Shown here piece after piece: positions 36,161 to 45,587 of a DNA stretch of 64,000 nt. The DNA is from Marinifilum sp. N1E240 (GTDB lineage: Bacteria; Bacteroidota; Bacteroidia; Bacteroidales; Marinifilaceae), in contig NZ_WHKF01000004.1 of the NCBI RefSeq assembly GCF_009295825.1, positions 434,001-498,000 of the forward strand, read 5' to 3'. The position numbers and the translations under genes were made by a program. Position 1 is the first letter of the stretch, and the number at the start of each line of letters is the position of its first letter. The notes below the pieces were generated by a model, which was given only the letters and a program-made list of their open reading frames with translations, was not told the DNA's origin and did no database searches.

Positions 36161-37312
36161 ATGAAGATCGGAATAGAAGGACAACGACTTTTTAGAACCA
36201 AGAAACATGGTATGGATATGGTTGCTTTAGAGTTGATTAAAAACCTTCAGGAAATTGATAAGGAAAACGAATATGTAATCTTTGTTAAGCCTGACGAAGA
36301 CAAATGTTTAAGCGATACTGAGAATTTTAAAATCGTAGAATTGGGCGGTGGTCCTTATCCTTTATGGGAGCAATGGGCGTTACCAAGAGCAGCTAAGAAA
36401 TATGGATGCGATGTTTTGCACTGTACCAGCAATACTGCTCCGGTATTTTCAAAAACACCATTGGTACTTATTTTACACGATATCATCTACCTTGAAAGTA
36501 TAAGTATTTTTAAGAAAGCAGGAACCTGGTATCAAAAACTGGGTAATATGTATCGTCGTTGGGTTGTTCCGCCGGTTGTAAAAAGAAGTAAAAAGGTAGT
36601 TACGGTTTCCAATTACGAAAAGGAACGAATTGCTAAGTTCTTTAATATGGATAGCAGTCGTTTATCTGCAATTTACAATGGAGTAGGACCTCATTTTCAG
36701 AAAATATCCGATCAGAATTATTTAAAAGAAATCAAAAATAAATACAATTTGCCGGATCACTTTATGTTCTTTTTAGGTAATACAGATCCTAAGAAAAACA
36801 CAATTGGTGTTTTAAAAGCTTTCGCTGATTTTAATGCTAATTCAGAAAAACAATACAAGTTGGTAATGTTGGATTACGACGAAGGAGCTTTACAAAGTTT
36901 ACTTGCTGAAATAGGTCATCCTGAAATTCGTGAACACATTCAATTAACCGGATATGTTCCAAATATAGAAATGCCAGCAATCATTAATCAATGTGAAGTC
37001 TTTTTGTATCCATCGTTGCGCGAGAGTTTTGGTATTCCAATTTTGGAAGGAATGGCTTGTGGTGTGCCGGTAATTACATCAAACACATCATCGATGCCTG
37101 AGATTGCAGAAGATGCAGCTCATATTGTTGATCCTCAAAAACCAGAACAAATTACAGAGGGAATTGTTAAGATTTTAGCAGACGAGAACTATCGAAATTT
37201 ATTAGTGGAGAAAGGATTGGAGAGATCGAAATATTTTTCATGGAAACGTATGGCAGAGGAAAATCTGAGATTATATGGAGAACTTCAAATATCTAAAAAT
37301 TCACAATCATGA
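36161..37312 (+). CDS. Family 4 glycosyltransferase
   Basis: 383 residues with a GT-B fold. The C-terminal nucleotide-sugar domain has FFLGNTDPKKN and the EX7E motif ESFGIPILEGMACGVPVITS. The N-terminal region LHCTSNTAPVFSKTPLVLILHD is typical of mannosyl- and glucosyl-transferases of this family. Its stop overlaps the next start as ATGA, so the two are translationally coupled. Confidence 0.92.
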   Translation: MKIGIEGQRLFRTKKHGMDMVALELIKNLQEIDKENEYVIFVKPDEDKCLSDTENFKIVELGGGPYPLWEQWALPRAAKKYGCDVLHCTSNTAPVFSKTPLVLILHDIIYLESISIFKKAGTWYQKLGNMYRRWVVPPVVKRSKKVVTVSNYEKERIAKFFNMDSSRLSAIYNGVGPHFQKISDQNYLKEIKNKYNLPDHFMFFLGNTDPKKNTIGVLKAFADFNANSEKQYKLVMLDYDEGALQSLLAEIGHPEIREHIQLTGYVPNIEMPAIINQCEVFLYPSLRESFGIPILEGMACGVPVITSNTSSMPEIAEDAAHIVDPQKPEQITEGIVKILADENYRNLLVEKGLERSKYFSWKRMAEENLRLYGELQISKNSQS

Positions 37313-38523
37313 TAGAAGGTAAAAATATTGTAGTGGTTGGAATTCAACCATGGGATATAGAAATAGGAAGTAATTGTAAAAATATAGCTACGGAATTCGC
37401 AAAAAAGAACCGAGTATTGTATGTTAACTCTCCACTTGATAGAGTTTCAAGGTTCAGGGAGCGAAAAACGGATAAAATACAGAAGCGAATAAGAGTAAAA
37501 AAGGGAGTAGATTCAAGTTTAGTTGAGATAAGTGAGAACATGTGGAACCTTTATCCTAAAAGTATGGTTGAATCTATCAATTCCATAAAATCAGCTACTG
37601 TTTTCGATTATTTGAACAAGCGAAATGCAAGAAAATTTGCCAATGATATTCAAATAGCTTGTAAGGAGTTGGGCTTCGATAATTTCATTCTATTTAATGA
37701 TAGTTCGATGTTTTTGGGGCAGCATTTAAAGGAATATTTGCAACCATCGGCATACATTTATTACATGCGCGATTATCTGATAAAAAATCCATATTGGAAG
37801 AAACATGGAGTTAGATTGGAGCCAAAATTGATAGCAAAAGCTGATGTAGTGGTGTGCAATTCGACTTTGTATGCTGAATATGGAGCTAAATACAACAAAC
37901 ACTCCTACATGGTTGGTCAGGGCTGCGATACTACTCTTTTTAACGATTTGGAGCGAGATATTCAGGTAGCTCAAGATTTAGCTGCTATTCCAAAACCTAT
38001 TATTGGATATGTTGGTTTTCTAACCTCACGCAGGTTGGATATAGAAATCATATCTCACCTGGCAAAATCACGTCCTAATTGGAGTATTGTATTGGTAGGA
38101 CCCGAAGATGAGAAATTTGCAGGATCGGAATTACACCAGTTAATTAATGTACATTTTTTAGGTAGCAGAGATTCATCAGAATTACCAAATTACATCAAAG
38201 GTTTTGATGTAAGCATGAACCCACAGCTGATTAATGATGCCACAATTGGAAACTATCCACGAAAAATAGACGAATACCTGGCAATGGGAAAGCCTGTACT
38301 TGCCTCGGCTACTAAGGCTATGGAGTATTTTAAGGATTACACTTATTTAGGTAAAACTCCTGAAGATTATGTGGAGTTGGCAGAAAAATCTTTGTCGGAA
38401 AATAGCAAAGAACTGGAACTTGCACGAAGAGAATACGGAACGGGACATTCGTGGGAGAACAATGTGAAAGAGATTTATAAGTTTCTTGAAGTAGTTGTAA
38501 AAGAAAAACAATTGACTTTATGA
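37309..38523 (+). CDS. Glycosyltransferase of the GT-B (family 1/4-like) group
   Basis: 404 residues. It begins IVVVGIQPWDIEIGSNCKNIA, as in teichuronic-acid type transferases, with a catalytic-like segment YYMRDYLIKNPYWKKHG (about 144-160). The C-terminal part has GYVGFLTSRRLD and YPRKIDEYLAMGKPVLASAT, the usual donor-binding region. Overlaps the previous and the next gene by 4 nt each (ATGA). Confidence 0.87.
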   Translation: MIEGKNIVVVGIQPWDIEIGSNCKNIATEFAKKNRVLYVNSPLDRVSRFRERKTDKIQKRIRVKKGVDSSLVEISENMWNLYPKSMVESINSIKSATVFDYLNKRNARKFANDIQIACKELGFDNFILFNDSSMFLGQHLKEYLQPSAYIYYMRDYLIKNPYWKKHGVRLEPKLIAKADVVVCNSTLYAEYGAKYNKHSYMVGQGCDTTLFNDLERDIQVAQDLAAIPKPIIGYVGFLTSRRLDIEIISHLAKSRPNWSIVLVGPEDEKFAGSELHQLINVHFLGSRDSSELPNYIKGFDVSMNPQLINDATIGNYPRKIDEYLAMGKPVLASATKAMEYFKDYTYLGKTPEDYVELAEKSLSENSKELELARREYGTGHSWENNVKEIYKFLEVVVKEKQLTL

Positions 38524-39167
38524 GCGTATTAAATAAGATAAAAGGCAACCCTAAATTAAAGGCTTTTGTACTTTGGAGTATTGCACCAAAGCGAAATCCA
38601 AAACCTCGTTTATGGGTTCGATGGTTTCTAAATCCGTTTATTCATAAGAAAGGAAAAGGTGCTACAATTAGGCGAAGAAGTAGAATTGATGTATTTCCCT
38701 GGAATCGATTTGAAATAGGTAAACTAACTACCATAGAAGATTTCTGTACTGTGAATAATGGCTCGGGTCACGTTTTGCTTGGCAATAGAGTTAGGATAGG
38801 AATTGGGAGCGTTGTAATTGGACCGGTAGAAATGGGAAGTGGATCAGGATTAGGACAACATGTTTTCATCTCAGGATTTAATCATGGATATGAAGATGGA
38901 AGCAAAAATTCCAGTGTTCAGGAATTGGATATCAGACCAACTAAAATTGGTGAAGATTCGCATATTGGTGCAAATTCGGTTGTTTTAGCGGGGGTTAAGA
39001 TTGGTAAGCGCTGCCAGATTGGTGCAGGAAGTGTGGTTACTAAGGATATTCCTGATTTTTCGGTAGCTGTTGGGAATCCTGCAAAAGTGATCAAACAATT
39101 TAATCCTGATACAAATAAATGGGAGAAAATTGCATCTCAGAAAGACACCAAAGAAACCACTGTTTAG
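38520..39167 (+). CDS. Hexapeptide-repeat acyltransferase (left-handed beta helix)
   Basis: 215 residues with repeated [LIV]-G-x4 hexapeptides, for example IGIGSVVIGPVEMGSG and KIGEDSHIGANSVVLAGVKIGKRCQIGAGSVV. His in ISGFNHGYED is the likely catalytic base of the acetyltransferases that modify polysaccharides or nucleotide sugars. Its ATG overlaps the upstream stop. It probably O- or N-acetylates a sugar of the repeat unit. Confidence 0.9.
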   Translation: MSVLNKIKGNPKLKAFVLWSIAPKRNPKPRLWVRWFLNPFIHKKGKGATIRRRSRIDVFPWNRFEIGKLTTIEDFCTVNNGSGHVLLGNRVRIGIGSVVIGPVEMGSGSGLGQHVFISGFNHGYEDGSKNSSVQELDIRPTKIGEDSHIGANSVVLAGVKIGKRCQIGAGSVVTKDIPDFSVAVGNPAKVIKQFNPDTNKWEKIASQKDTKETTV

Positions 39168-39207
39168 AAGAAAAAATAGTACTCAAAATCATAAAACTAC
39201 TTGACTT

Positions 39208-40395
39208 ATGAAATATATAGAAATAACATTTTGGATTGCTCTTTTTATTATTTTTTATTCGTATTTGGGATATGGTATTTTACTTTTCCTTATCATTAAA
39301 TTAAGGCGACTGTTTGGTTTGTCGAAAGCTTATGAAGGAAATGATGATTATCAGCCTGAAGTTACACTGTTCGTAGCTGCTTTTAACGAAAAGGATTATG
39401 TAGATGAAAAGGTGAAAAATTCTCGCAGTTTAAATTATCCGTCAAACAAAGTAAAGCAGGTTTGGGTTACCGATGGTTCGGATGATGGAACTCCTGAAAT
39501 GTTAAGAAATTATGATGGCGTTGAAGTTTACCATGAAGATGCACGAGGAGGAAAGATTGGTGCTATGAATCGAGGAATGCAGTTCGTAAAATCTCCAATT
39601 GTTATTTTTTCGGATGGAAATACAACATTGGGTGAAGATTCCATTCAGGAAATTGTCAACTTATTTAAGAATCCAAAAGTTGGCTGTGTTTCGGGAGAAA
39701 AAAGAATTTACCAAAAAGATGCCGACGCTGCAGCAGGTGCTGGTGAAGGTTTGTATTGGAAATATGAATCGACTTTAAAAAAGTGGGATGCTGAATGGTA
39801 TTCTGTTGTTGGTGCAGCAGGGGAGTTGTTTGCCATAAGAACCGAATTGTGGCAGGAAGTTGAGAAAGACACTTTACTTGATGACTTTATCATTTCACTG
39901 CGTGTTGCCATGTCTGGATATACCATTCAATACAATCCTAATGCCTATGCCATTGAAACAGCTTCGGCAAATGTAAAAGAAGAGTTGAAACGTAAAGTGA
40001 GAATTTCGGCTGGAGGAATACAATCTGTTGTAAGATTAAGTCCTTTATTGAATCTCTTTAAATTTGGACGATTATCCTTTCAGTACATTTCGCATCGTGT
40101 TTTACGATGGACTTTAACACCTCTGTTATTGCTATTTATTATTCCTTTGAATTTTGTTTTGTCGTATAATTCAGGAATGAATCCAACGAATATTTATACT
40201 CTGTTATTCTACGGGCAAATGGTTTTTTATGCAGCAGCATTAATTGGTTGGTTTTTGGAGAATCGTAGAATTAAGGTAAAGGCTCTGTTTGTTCCCTATT
40301 ATTTCTTTATTATGAATTTGTCAGTTTATCTTGGCTTTCGAAGATATATTAAGGGCAATCAATCTGTTAAGTGGGAGAGAGCTAAAAGAGGTTAG
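39208..40395 (+). CDS. Membrane-bound family 2 glycosyltransferase, last gene of the locus
   Basis: 395 residues. N-terminal helix (about 5-33), GT-A domain with QVWVTDGSDDGTPEM, FSDGNTTLGED (metal site) and TLLDDFIISLRVAMSG (the base-like acidic motif), then RKVRISAGG and three C-terminal helices (about 295-375). It lies 40 nt after the acyltransferase. A perfect-palindrome terminator follows at 40463-40488, ending the locus. Confidence 0.9.
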   Translation: MKYIEITFWIALFIIFYSYLGYGILLFLIIKLRRLFGLSKAYEGNDDYQPEVTLFVAAFNEKDYVDEKVKNSRSLNYPSNKVKQVWVTDGSDDGTPEMLRNYDGVEVYHEDARGGKIGAMNRGMQFVKSPIVIFSDGNTTLGEDSIQEIVNLFKNPKVGCVSGEKRIYQKDADAAAGAGEGLYWKYESTLKKWDAEWYSVVGAAGELFAIRTELWQEVEKDTLLDDFIISLRVAMSGYTIQYNPNAYAIETASANVKEELKRKVRISAGGIQSVVRLSPLLNLFKFGRLSFQYISHRVLRWTLTPLLLLFIIPLNFVLSYNSGMNPTNIYTLLFYGQMVFYAAALIGWFLENRRIKVKALFVPYYFFIMNLSVYLGFRRYIKGNQSVKWERAKRG

Positions 40396-40462
40396 TTTAT
40401 TCTAGTTATGATATAAACATTTCTATTTTCATTTATCAATCAGATAAATTGAATGATACAGA

Positions 40463-40488
40463 AAAAGGAACGAATATTCGTTCCTTTT
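40463..40488. terminator. Bidirectional terminator ending the polysaccharide locus
   Basis: A 26-nt perfect palindrome with arms AAAAGGAACGAAT and ATTCGTTCCTTTT. It lies between convergent genes, with A and T runs at the ends on both strands. Confidence 0.85.
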
Positions 40489-40514
40489 GTGCTTTATGTA
40501 GATTACGTAAAAGG

Positions 40515-41642
40515 TTAATTTTTACTTACAGGTAATTGTATGATAAATTTACTTCCTTCTCCTAGTGTGCTTTCAACCAGTAATCGACCATTCATCTGAA
40601 CAACAAAACTATTGGCAACCTTAAGTCCTAAACCACTTCCTGATTCCCCATTAGTTCCATAGGTTGAAAGATGTTCTTTTTCATTGAAGAGTTTTGGAAG
40701 GTCTTCTTCAGGTATTCCAATTCCCGAATCTGTGATTGTAATTTTAATTTCTCCATTCTGAGTTTCTGCTTTTATACTAATTTCACCACCATCGGGTGTA
40801 AATTTAATGGCATTGGAAATGATGTTTTTCATTATCATTTTCAACATATAAGCATCGGTTTGAAGGTTTAGCTTTTCAGGAATAATGGGTGTGAAGCTCA
40901 AATTTTTCATTGCAAGATTTCCCTTGAACATGAAATAGGTACTTTCAACTAAGTTTTCAATAGGTATATCTTCAGGCGTATATTTTAAAATGCCACTTTG
41001 AGATTTAGCCCAGCCCAAAAGGTTTTCTAATAGTTCATAAACCTCTTCGCTCGATTGTATTAGAGTTCCCATTGTATCCTTGTAATCATCACTGTTAAAC
41101 TCAAATAAGCCTTTCGAGAGCAATTCAAGTGTCATTTTTATATTACCTAACGGACCTCTAAGATCATGACCAATTACAGAAAACATTTTATCTTTAAGTT
41201 CGTTAAGTTCACTTAAGTGGTTGGTTGTTTTTTGGAGTTCATCACGGGTGAATTTTAACTCTAAATGAGTTTTTATTCTAATGATTAGTTCTTCTTTATT
41301 GAATGGTTTAGTGATGTAATCAACTCCTCCCAATTCAAAACCTTTTACAATTTTTGATTTTTCACCAACAGCAGTTAAGAATATGATAGGTAGGTTTTTG
41401 TTCTTTTTATCTGATTTTAATATTTTACATACTTCGAAGCCATCCATTTCTGGCATCATTACGTCTAATAAAATTAAATCGGGTTGAGTTCGTTCAACCA
41501 AATCAATGGCATCTTTACCATTGGTCGCAATTACGATTTTAAAATTTAATTCGCGTAAAGTAAGTGCAACAATTTTAAGGTTATTAGGATTATCATCAAC
41601 AACTAATACAGTTGGTGTATTTCCGGGAATATTTATTTCCAT
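40515..41642 (-). CDS. Receiver-histidine kinase (reversed hybrid)
   Basis: 375 residues: receiver first (about 10-128; Asp15/Asp16 in VVDDNPNN, phospho-acceptor Asp60 in LLDVMMPEMDG, Lys in YITKPFNKEEL), a helical linker, HisKA with His159 in VIGHDLRGPLGN, and HATPase (about 260-373; DSGIGIPEEDL and GSGLGLKV). No membrane segment. This order means its kinase activity is gated by phosphorylation from another kinase. It is divergent from the H-NOX/hybrid kinase pair, 234 nt away, which makes it a plausible downstream partner. Confidence 0.93.
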   Translation of the reverse strand: MEINIPGNTPTVLVVDDNPNNLKIVALTLRELNFKIVIATNGKDAIDLVERTQPDLILLDVMMPEMDGFEVCKILKSDKKNKNLPIIFLTAVGEKSKIVKGFELGGVDYITKPFNKEELIIRIKTHLELKFTRDELQKTTNHLSELNELKDKMFSVIGHDLRGPLGNIKMTLELLSKGLFEFNSDDYKDTMGTLIQSSEEVYELLENLLGWAKSQSGILKYTPEDIPIENLVESTYFMFKGNLAMKNLSFTPIIPEKLNLQTDAYMLKMIMKNIISNAIKFTPDGGEISIKAETQNGEIKITITDSGIGIPEEDLPKLFNEKEHLSTYGTNGESGSGLGLKVANSFVVQMNGRLLVESTLGEGSKFIIQLPVSKN

Positions 41643-41763
41643 ATTCTTTTCTCGTAATTAAAATAGAGTTTTTGGATACTACTAGTCTTGTTAACGAAAT
41701 TAGATACGGAAAAACTCTTTCGAGGGTTAGATTTTTTAAGACTTTATTTTAAATAAATTAAAT

Positions 41764-41783
41764 CAAATGTAGAACTATGTTTG
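41764..41783. promoter_or_regulatory. Back-to-back -7 promoter boxes for the receiver-kinase and H-NOX genes
   Basis: TATGTTTG at 41776-41783 (plus strand) fits TAnnTTTG for the H-NOX gene, with a leader of nearly 90 nt. CAAATGTA at 41764-41771 is TACATTTG on the minus strand, for the receiver-kinase. Neither has a clear TTTG at the -33 spacing, so the call is tentative. Confidence 0.45.
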
Positions 41784-41876
41784 CTATCTTTCGTATTAAT
41801 AATTTCATACTTAAAGTGTTTGTATTTAACGTGTGATTTTAAAATATTGCTTACTACTTAAAATAGACATCTGCTT

Positions 41877-42419
41877 ATGAAAGGATTGGTTTTTTGTGAA
41901 TTTCTCGAAATGGTTGAAAAGGAATTCGGATACGATATGGTTGATGAAATTATAGAAAAATCAAATTTACCTAGCAAAGGAATTTATACATCAGTTGGAA
42001 CATATTCCCATGAAGAAATGTTTACTCTGGTTATGAAGCTAAGTGATAAAACCAATATATCTGTATCAAAATTGTTTTATACGTATGGAGTGTATGTTTT
42101 TGGTGTATTTGGTAAGGCCTATAAAGAATTAATAGCTGGGCACGATGATGCTTTTCAGTTTTTATGCAGAGTGGAAGATACAATTCATGTACAAGTTTTA
42201 AAACTATATCCAGAAGCAGAATTACCAAAAATTGCCACTAAGATACTTTCTAATAGTAAGATGGAGATGATTTATACATCGCAAAGAAGAATGGCAGATT
42301 TTGCTGAAGGTTTAATTCGAGGATGCTTAAATCATTTTAAGGAAAAGGCAATTATTAGTAAAGAGATTCTTGTAGAGGATCAAACTCAAGTATTGTTTAC
42401 AATTGAAAGAACCGTATGA
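41877..42419 (+). CDS. H-NOX (haem nitric oxide/oxygen binding) protein
   Basis: 180 residues, a single HNOB domain. The proximal haem ligand is His104 (RVEDTIHVQVLKLYPEAELP) with conserved Pro112, and the haem-propionate motif YxSxR is Tyr133, Ser135, Arg137 (YTSQRR). The start MKGLVFCEFLEMVEKEFG is typical. A distal-pocket Tyr characteristic of oxygen-binding members is not obvious, so nitric oxide is the likely ligand. It overlaps the next gene by 4 nt (ATGA), the classic arrangement with an H-NOX-regulated kinase. Confidence 0.95.
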   Translation: MKGLVFCEFLEMVEKEFGYDMVDEIIEKSNLPSKGIYTSVGTYSHEEMFTLVMKLSDKTNISVSKLFYTYGVYVFGVFGKAYKELIAGHDDAFQFLCRVEDTIHVQVLKLYPEAELPKIATKILSNSKMEMIYTSQRRMADFAEGLIRGCLNHFKEKAIISKEILVEDQTQVLFTIERTV

Positions 42420-45385
42420 GCAAGGAATTTGAATTGATACAAAGAAAGCTTGGAAGAGAAAAAGAGGCTCGCAAGCAAGCAGAAAAACTTTTGGAAGAAA
42501 AATCTTTGGAGCTTTATGAATCAAATCAGCAACTGAAAAGTTTGAATAATAATTTGGAAGATCTTGTTGAAGAGAGAACTCAAAAGCTTTTAGAAACTGA
42601 GCAGGAATATTTTACTTTAGTTGAAAGTATTACGGATATAATATGTAAAGTTAATTTACGAGGGCAAATTATATTTGTAAATCAGATTGCCAGTGAAATA
42701 ATGGGGCAATCGAAACAGAAATTACTTGGGAAAAATGTATTGAGTTTTGTTCCAATCGAATATCGAAGAAAGATATTTAAATATTTCGCTCGCCAGTTTT
42801 TAAAGAATAAATGTATTAGCTATTTTGAATTGCCAATTCTTACCAGAAACGATACAATATTATGGGTTAGGGTAAATGTGCAGTTCACAGAGGATAAATG
42901 CAAAGATTGCGAGTTAAAAAGGTGTTTTTTAGCTGGAGCAATGGATGAGGTAACCTCCCAAAACAATTGTAATTTCAAAGAAATTATTATTGTTGCTCAC
43001 AATATTACCGAGAGAAAGAAAAATGAATTTGAAATTGCACGAAACTTAAATCAACAAGAAATTTTAACTGAAATATCGGTAAATTACAATTCCCTTGATG
43101 ATTTTGAAAGTAGTACTCGGGAAACTGTTCGAATAATTGGTGAGCATACAGGAGTTAGTCGGGTTTATATTTTCGAAAATAGTAGTAATGGACAATTAAC
43201 AAGTAACACTTATGAATGGTGTAATAAAGGAATAGATTCTAAAAAAGCGGATTTACAAGATATTCCGTATGCTAGCATTCCATCGTGGAAAAAGTTATTG
43301 GCAGAGGAAGGTCTTATTTATTCGGAAACTATTGTTGATTTGCCTGATGATTTAAGAGTAATTCTTGAACCTCAAGGAATAAGATCAATAATTGTTTTGC
43401 CATTAGTAATTTCAGGTAAAATGTTTGGTTTTATTGGATTCGATGAGTGCAACTCCAATCACCCATGGTCAAAATCAGAGATTGAATTACTTAGAACCAT
43501 TAGCAGTATTATTTCCACTGCATTTCTAAGAAATCAAATTCAAACCAACCTTATTCTTAGTGAAAGAGAAAATCGTGGAATTATTAACTCTATTCCGGAC
43601 GAAATTTTAAAATTAAAGCGCGATGGAGAAGTCATTGCATTTCAATCGAAATGTGAAGAAAGTTTATTCGAGAAATTGCGAAGTAAAGATATAAATTCAA
43701 TATGTCATGTTTTAAACGATGAATTGAGTAATTCCTTTATTTCTGCAATTGAAGAGTGTCTTGTAAAAGGAGATTTCATGTTTAATTTTAGCAGTTTTAA
43801 TCGGGATAAGATGTTGTATTCTGAAGCACGATTTGTTAAATTGAACTCAGAGGAAGTACTCGTGATTGTTAGAAATGTTACTGATTTAAAAGAAAAAGAA
43901 AAGCAACTACAGGTAGAAAAAAATAAGGCTGAACAGGCATCAAAAGCGAAATCGGAATTTCTAGCGAATGTATCTCATGAAATTCGAACCCCAATGAATG
44001 CGATTCTTGGCTTTAGTGAATGGTTGCATTCTAATGTCGAAAATCCTCAGCACAAGAATTACCTACATACCATTTTAACTAGTGGAAGGAATTTATTAGC
44101 CTTGATTAATGATATTCTTGATCTGTCTAAAATTGAGTCAGGTAAAATGAATATTGAGTTGGAACCAATGCAATGCAAAATTGTAATCAATCAAATTAAA
44201 CAGGTTTTTAAGCAGAAATTAGAGGTAAACAATTTAGCTTTTAATATAACGGTCGATAGTTCGGTACCTCAATACATCTATATGGATGAGGTACGTTTTT
44301 ACCAAATACTATTTAACTTGGTAGGTAACTCCATTAAATTCACCTCTAAAGGATACATTCATGTTTCGGTTTCGGCAGTTAAGACTAGCGACCCTAATGC
44401 GATTAATTTATTTGTTAATGTAGAAGATACAGGAATTGGAATAAAGGAAGATCAGCAAGAAAATGTATTTAAAGCTTTTACACAGCAAAGTGGACAGAGT
44501 AATAGATATTACGAAGGAACCGGCTTAGGCTTAACTATCGTTGGAGGCTTACTTAAAAAGTTAAATGGAGAAATTAGTTTACAAAGTGAAGTTGGTCGTG
44601 GTTCTAAATTTACAATCAATTTTAAGGATGTGAAAATTGCAGAGGTTTCAGCAGAGGAAGATCAGCAAACAAAAGAATTGAATAATTTTACATTGGAGCC
44701 TTGTAAAATTCTAATAGTAGATGATTTAAAATTCAATATTTTGGTTTTGAAGAGAATTATAGAATTCAAAAATGTTACTTTCTTCGAAGCTGAAAATGGT
44801 GAACAGGCTATTGAAATGATGGAAACTGAGCAACCGGATATTGTTTTTATGGATATCCGTATGCCAGGCATGAATGGTTATGATGCAACAGAAGTGATTA
44901 AAAATAATGAAGATTGGAAGGATATTCCAGTAGTTGCCTTTACTGCATCAATTATGAATGATGAACTAGATAGAATTCATGCTTTGTTCGATGAATATCT
45001 TCAAAAACCAGTTTTCAGAAAAGATGTATTTGGTGTACTGAAGCGCTTTTTGCCTTATCGATATTTGGATGAAGTAGAAACAGAAGTTATCAAAGAGGAG
45101 GTAAAGCTCTCAGGAGAATGCATTGCTGTTTTACCAGAGGTAATATCCAATTTGGAAGGTGATTTTTTACCTGAATGGATTAAAATTAAGGACGATTTAA
45201 TTATTTATGAAATCGAAAATTTCAGTAAAAATTTATCTGCATTTGCATTTAAGAAATCATGTGGAGTTTTAGATGAATATTGCAAGGAATTGGATATGGC
45301 TATTCAATCTTTTGATATTGAATTAATAGAAAAGCAACTTAGTGGTTTTGATATGGTAATATCTGATTTAAAAACATATTTGTAA
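42416..45385 (+). CDS. H-NOX-associated hybrid histidine kinase (PAS-GAF-kinase-receiver)
   Basis: 989 residues, soluble. N-terminal coiled coil (about 5-60), PAS (about 62-200), GAF (about 210-375), a weaker PAS-like region (about 385-490), HisKA with His521 (NVSHEIRTPMNAILG), HATPase (about 620-740; EDTGIGIKED, GTGLGLTIVGG), receiver (about 762-880; VDDLKF, phospho-acceptor Asp813 in FMDIRMPGMNG, Lys of LQKPVF) and a helical C-terminal region (about 895-989) without an obvious HPt His. The first PAS contains CKDCELKRC and a further Cys, possibly a metal site. The 4-nt overlap with H-NOX implies a nitric-oxide-controlled kinase. A terminator follows directly. Confidence 0.92.
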   Translation: MSKEFELIQRKLGREKEARKQAEKLLEEKSLELYESNQQLKSLNNNLEDLVEERTQKLLETEQEYFTLVESITDIICKVNLRGQIIFVNQIASEIMGQSKQKLLGKNVLSFVPIEYRRKIFKYFARQFLKNKCISYFELPILTRNDTILWVRVNVQFTEDKCKDCELKRCFLAGAMDEVTSQNNCNFKEIIIVAHNITERKKNEFEIARNLNQQEILTEISVNYNSLDDFESSTRETVRIIGEHTGVSRVYIFENSSNGQLTSNTYEWCNKGIDSKKADLQDIPYASIPSWKKLLAEEGLIYSETIVDLPDDLRVILEPQGIRSIIVLPLVISGKMFGFIGFDECNSNHPWSKSEIELLRTISSIISTAFLRNQIQTNLILSERENRGIINSIPDEILKLKRDGEVIAFQSKCEESLFEKLRSKDINSICHVLNDELSNSFISAIEECLVKGDFMFNFSSFNRDKMLYSEARFVKLNSEEVLVIVRNVTDLKEKEKQLQVEKNKAEQASKAKSEFLANVSHEIRTPMNAILGFSEWLHSNVENPQHKNYLHTILTSGRNLLALINDILDLSKIESGKMNIELEPMQCKIVINQIKQVFKQKLEVNNLAFNITVDSSVPQYIYMDEVRFYQILFNLVGNSIKFTSKGYIHVSVSAVKTSDPNAINLFVNVEDTGIGIKEDQQENVFKAFTQQSGQSNRYYEGTGLGLTIVGGLLKKLNGEISLQSEVGRGSKFTINFKDVKIAEVSAEEDQQTKELNNFTLEPCKILIVDDLKFNILVLKRIIEFKNVTFFEAENGEQAIEMMETEQPDIVFMDIRMPGMNGYDATEVIKNNEDWKDIPVVAFTASIMNDELDRIHALFDEYLQKPVFRKDVFGVLKRFLPYRYLDEVETEVIKEEVKLSGECIAVLPEVISNLEGDFLPEWIKIKDDLIIYEIENFSKNLSAFAFKKSCGVLDEYCKELDMAIQSFDIELIEKQLSGFDMVISDLKTYL

Positions 45386-45406
45386 TTATTAATTCCCAAT
45401 AATTTT

Positions 45407-45444
45407 AAAAAGCTCGTAACAATAACTGTTACGAGCTTTTTTGT
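45407..45444 (+). terminator. Intrinsic terminator after the H-NOX/kinase operon
   Basis: Stem AAAAAGCTCGTAACA paired with TGTTACGAGCTTTTT around a 5-base loop, followed by a T run. Confidence 0.88.
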
Positions 45445-45507
45445 TTATGATTGGATATTGATGAATCCTTTGTGAATAAAAGTACAAGATTACCCTTATT
45501 TAATCCA

Positions 45508-45538
45508 TTTATTACCTTCTAAACACTCCTTAATTTTG
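45508..45538 (+). promoter_or_regulatory. Promoter of the azoreductase gene
   Basis: TTTA at 45508-45511, 19 bases, then TAATTTTG at 45531-45538, which is exact for the Bacteroidota -7 box. Transcription would start near 45545, about 43 nt before the ATG. Confidence 0.6.
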
Positions 45539-45587
45539 TCTTGTAAATAATCTTAAGGAGCTATTAACTTCTTTTAAATAGATAATT

